Below, one piece after another: positions 3,866 to 5,737 of a DNA stretch of 5,737 nucleotides. The number at the start of each line of letters is the position of its first letter. Positions within the stretch are counted from its first letter, which is position 1. The notes below the pieces were generated by a model. The model was given only the letters and a program-made list of their open reading frames with translations, did not search any database and had not been told where the DNA came from. Origin of the DNA: Gammaproteobacteria bacterium (GTDB lineage Bacteria; Pseudomonadota; Gammaproteobacteria; UWMA-0217); contig DRPO01000468.1 of the NCBI GenBank assembly GCA_011330835.1, forward strand, positions 1 through 5,737, written 5' to 3'. A program made the position numbers and the translations under genes.

Positions 3866-5737
3866 ATGAGAATGGATAAACTGACCAACAAGTTTCAGCT
3901 GGCGCTGCAGGACGCGCAGTCGCTGGCGATCGGTCGCGACCACCAGATGATCGAGCCGACGCATGTGCTGACGGCGCTGCTCGACCAGGAGGGCGGGACG
4001 GTCCGGCCATTGCTGAGCAAGGCGGGGGTCAATGTCAATCTGCTGTCATCCCATCTGTCCGAGGCGTTGGACCGGCATCCCCAGGTCAAGGGGGTTCCGG
4101 GCGAGGTGCACATCTCGCGCGACCTCGAGCGGGTACTGAATCAGACCGACAAACTGGCGCAGCAGCGCAAGGACGATTACATCTCGTCCGAGCTGTTCGT
4201 GCTCGCCTGCCTGGACGACCAGGGGCCGGCGGGAGAGGCGCTGCGCAAGAGCGGCGCCAATCGCGAGGCCATTGAAAAGACCATCGACGAGATGCGCGGC
4301 GGCGAGACGATCAAGGATCCGAACGCCGAGGAACAGCGCCAGGCGCTGGAAAAATACACCATCGACCTGACCGAGCGCGCCGAGCAGGGCAAGCTCGACC
4401 CGGTCATCGGTCGCGACGACGAGATCCGCCGCGCGATCCAGGTGCTGCAACGCCGCACCAAAAACAACCCGGTCTTCATTGGCGAGCCCGGGGTGGGCAA
4501 GACCGCGCTGGTCGAAGGGCTGGCGCAACGCATCGTCAACGGCGAGGTGCCCGAGGGGCTGCGCGACAAGCGATTGCTGGCGCTGGACATGGGCTCATTG
4601 ATCGCCGGCGCCAAGTTTCGCGGCGAATTCGAGGAGCGGCTCAAGGCGGTGCTCAATGATCTGGCCAAGCAGGAAGGGCGGGTCATCCTGTTCATCGACG
4701 AGATCCACACCATGGTTGGCGCCGGCAAGGCCGAGGGCGCGATGGATGCGGGCAACATGCTCAAGCCCGCGCTGGCGCGTGGCGAACTGCACTGCATCGG
4801 CGCCACCACGCTGGACGAATATCGCCAGTACATCGAAAAAGACGCCGCGCTGGAGCGTCGCTTCCAGAAGATCATCGTCGATGAACCTTCGGTGGAGGAC
4901 ACCATTGCGATCCTGCGCGGCCTCAAGGAGCGTTACGAAGTGCATCATGGCGTGACCATCACCGACCCGGCGATTGTCGCCGCCGCGACGCTGTCGCACC
5001 GCTACATCTCCGACCGGCAACTGCCCGACAAGGCCATCGACCTGATCGACGAGGCCGCCTCGCGCATTCGCATGGAGATCGACTCCAAGCCGGAGGTGAT
5101 GGACAAGCTCGACCGACGGATCATTCAGCTCAAGATCGAACGCGAGGCGCTGAGCAAGGAAGAGGATGAGGCCTCGAAGAAACGGCTCGAGGACCTCGAG
5201 GCCGAGATTCGTGAGCTGGAAGCCGAATACGCCAGTCTGGAAAAGGTCTGGAAGGCCGAAAAGGCGGCGGTGGAAGGCTCCGCGCATATCAAAGAGGAAC
5301 TGGAACGCGCCCGCATCGAGCTGGAAACGGCACAGCGCGCTGGTGATCTGGCGAGAATGTCGGAACTGCAATACGGCCGCATTCCCGAGCTGGAGAAACA
5401 GCTGGCCGCCGCCACCGAAGCAGAGACGCGCGAAACCACGCTGCTGCGTACCGAGGTGACCGAAGAGGAAATCGCCGAAGTCGTTTCCGCCTGGACCGGC
5501 ATTCCGGTATCGAAGATGCTCGAAGGCGAGCGTGAAAAACTGCTCAAGATGGACGAGCATCTGCGCCAGCGCGTCATTGGCCAGGACGAGGCCATTACCG
5601 CCGTCGCCAACGCCATTCGCCGCTCGCGCGCCGGGCTGTCCGACCCGAACCGACCCAACGGCTCGTTCCTGTTCCTCGGCCCCACCGGCGTGGGCAAGAC
5701 CGAGCTGACCAAGGCGCTGGCCGAGTTCCTGTTCGAC
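3866..5737 (+). CDS. clpB: ATP-dependent chaperone ClpB, N-terminal 624 residues (cut by window end)
   Basis: ClpB is a cytoplasmic hexameric AAA+ disaggregase that, with DnaK, threads aggregated proteins through its pore after heat stress. The frame stays open to the last base, giving 624 of an expected roughly 860 residues; the missing part is most of the second ATPase domain. Present are the Clp N-domain (to about 150), then NBD1 with Walker A GEPGVGKT (206-213), Walker B FIDE (276-279), GATT sensor 1 and arginine fingers R331-R332. The coiled-coil M-domain (about 410-525) includes SELQYGRIPELEKQL with Y503, and NBD2 begins with Walker A GPTGVGKT (605-612). These landmarks sit at the same numbers as in E. 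coli ClpB. Pore-loop residue 251 is Phe where E. coli has Tyr; both are aromatic. The M-domain and double ATPase core exclude ClpA and ClpX. The internal start giving the shorter ClpB isoform was not resolved. Confidence 0.98.
   Translation, partial: MRMDKLTNKFQLALQDAQSLAIGRDHQMIEPTHVLTALLDQEGGTVRPLLSKAGVNVNLLSSHLSEALDRHPQVKGVPGEVHISRDLERVLNQTDKLAQQRKDDYISSELFVLACLDDQGPAGEALRKSGANREAIEKTIDEMRGGETIKDPNAEEQRQALEKYTIDLTERAEQGKLDPVIGRDDEIRRAIQVLQRRTKNNPVFIGEPGVGKTALVEGLAQRIVNGEVPEGLRDKRLLALDMGSLIAGAKFRGEFEERLKAVLNDLAKQEGRVILFIDEIHTMVGAGKAEGAMDAGNMLKPALARGELHCIGATTLDEYRQYIEKDAALERRFQKIIVDEPSVEDTIAILRGLKERYEVHHGVTITDPAIVAAATLSHRYISDRQLPDKAIDLIDEAASRIRMEIDSKPEVMDKLDRRIIQLKIEREALSKEEDEASKKRLEDLEAEIRELEAEYASLEKVWKAEKAAVEGSAHIKEELERARIELETAQRAGDLARMSELQYGRIPELEKQLAAATEAETRETTLLRTEVTEEEIAEVVSAWTGIPVSKMLEGEREKLLKMDEHLRQRVIGQDEAITAVANAIRRSRAGLSDPNRPNGSFLFLGPTGVGKTELTKALAEFLFD

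Noticed and set aside
4595..5560. 321-codon antisense ORF opposite clpB
   Set aside because: The plus-strand frame is unmistakable ClpB; the reverse frame is a by-product of third-position GC.

Overview
The window comes from a GC-rich bacterial chromosome, most likely a gammaproteobacterium. The best lineage evidence is ClpB: over all 624 residues present it can be numbered without gaps against the E. coli protein, with the Walker, sensor and M-domain landmarks at the same positions. A Chromatiales or purple-sulfur-type relative is my guess from sequence style; I could not search for homologues.

The left two thirds (1-3520) look like the edge of a cell-surface polysaccharide locus, all on the + strand. 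At 88-1572 is a WcaJ-type membrane phosphoglycosyltransferase, which would start glycan synthesis by putting a sugar phosphate on undecaprenyl phosphate. After a 159-nt leader, 1732-2919 encodes an NAD(P)-binding oxidoreductase with a C-terminal SAF domain. It belongs to the homoserine-dehydrogenase-like family that includes the Brucella DXR-like reductoisomerase, and its substrate here is unknown. After a further 52-nt gap, 2972-3520 encodes an RmlC/RfbC-type cupin epimerase of the dTDP-L-rhamnose kind. A reasonable reading is that the second and third genes shape a sugar precursor and the first starts the chain it enters. The usual partners (RmlA, RmlB, RmlD, glycosyltransferases, flippase) are not in the window, so this is inference.

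The locus ends with a GC-rich hairpin right after the rfbC stop. The 345-nt gap 3521-3865 has no convincing gene but much structure: the terminator-like hairpin, a 163-nt nearly palindromic element with 34-nt terminal arms (a MITE-like or palindromic interspersed repeat, possibly inserted at a TA), a perfect 7-bp inverted repeat, and a possible heat-shock (sigma-32) promoter.

The right third (3866 to the end) is the first 624 codons of clpB, the disaggregase that works with DnaK. It is cut by the window edge just after the second Walker A motif and is unrelated in function to the glycan genes. I found no RNA genes, CRISPR arrays, complete insertion sequences or phage genes. The two items most worth following up are the 163-nt palindrome and the DXR-like/SAF oxidoreductase beside a sugar epimerase.
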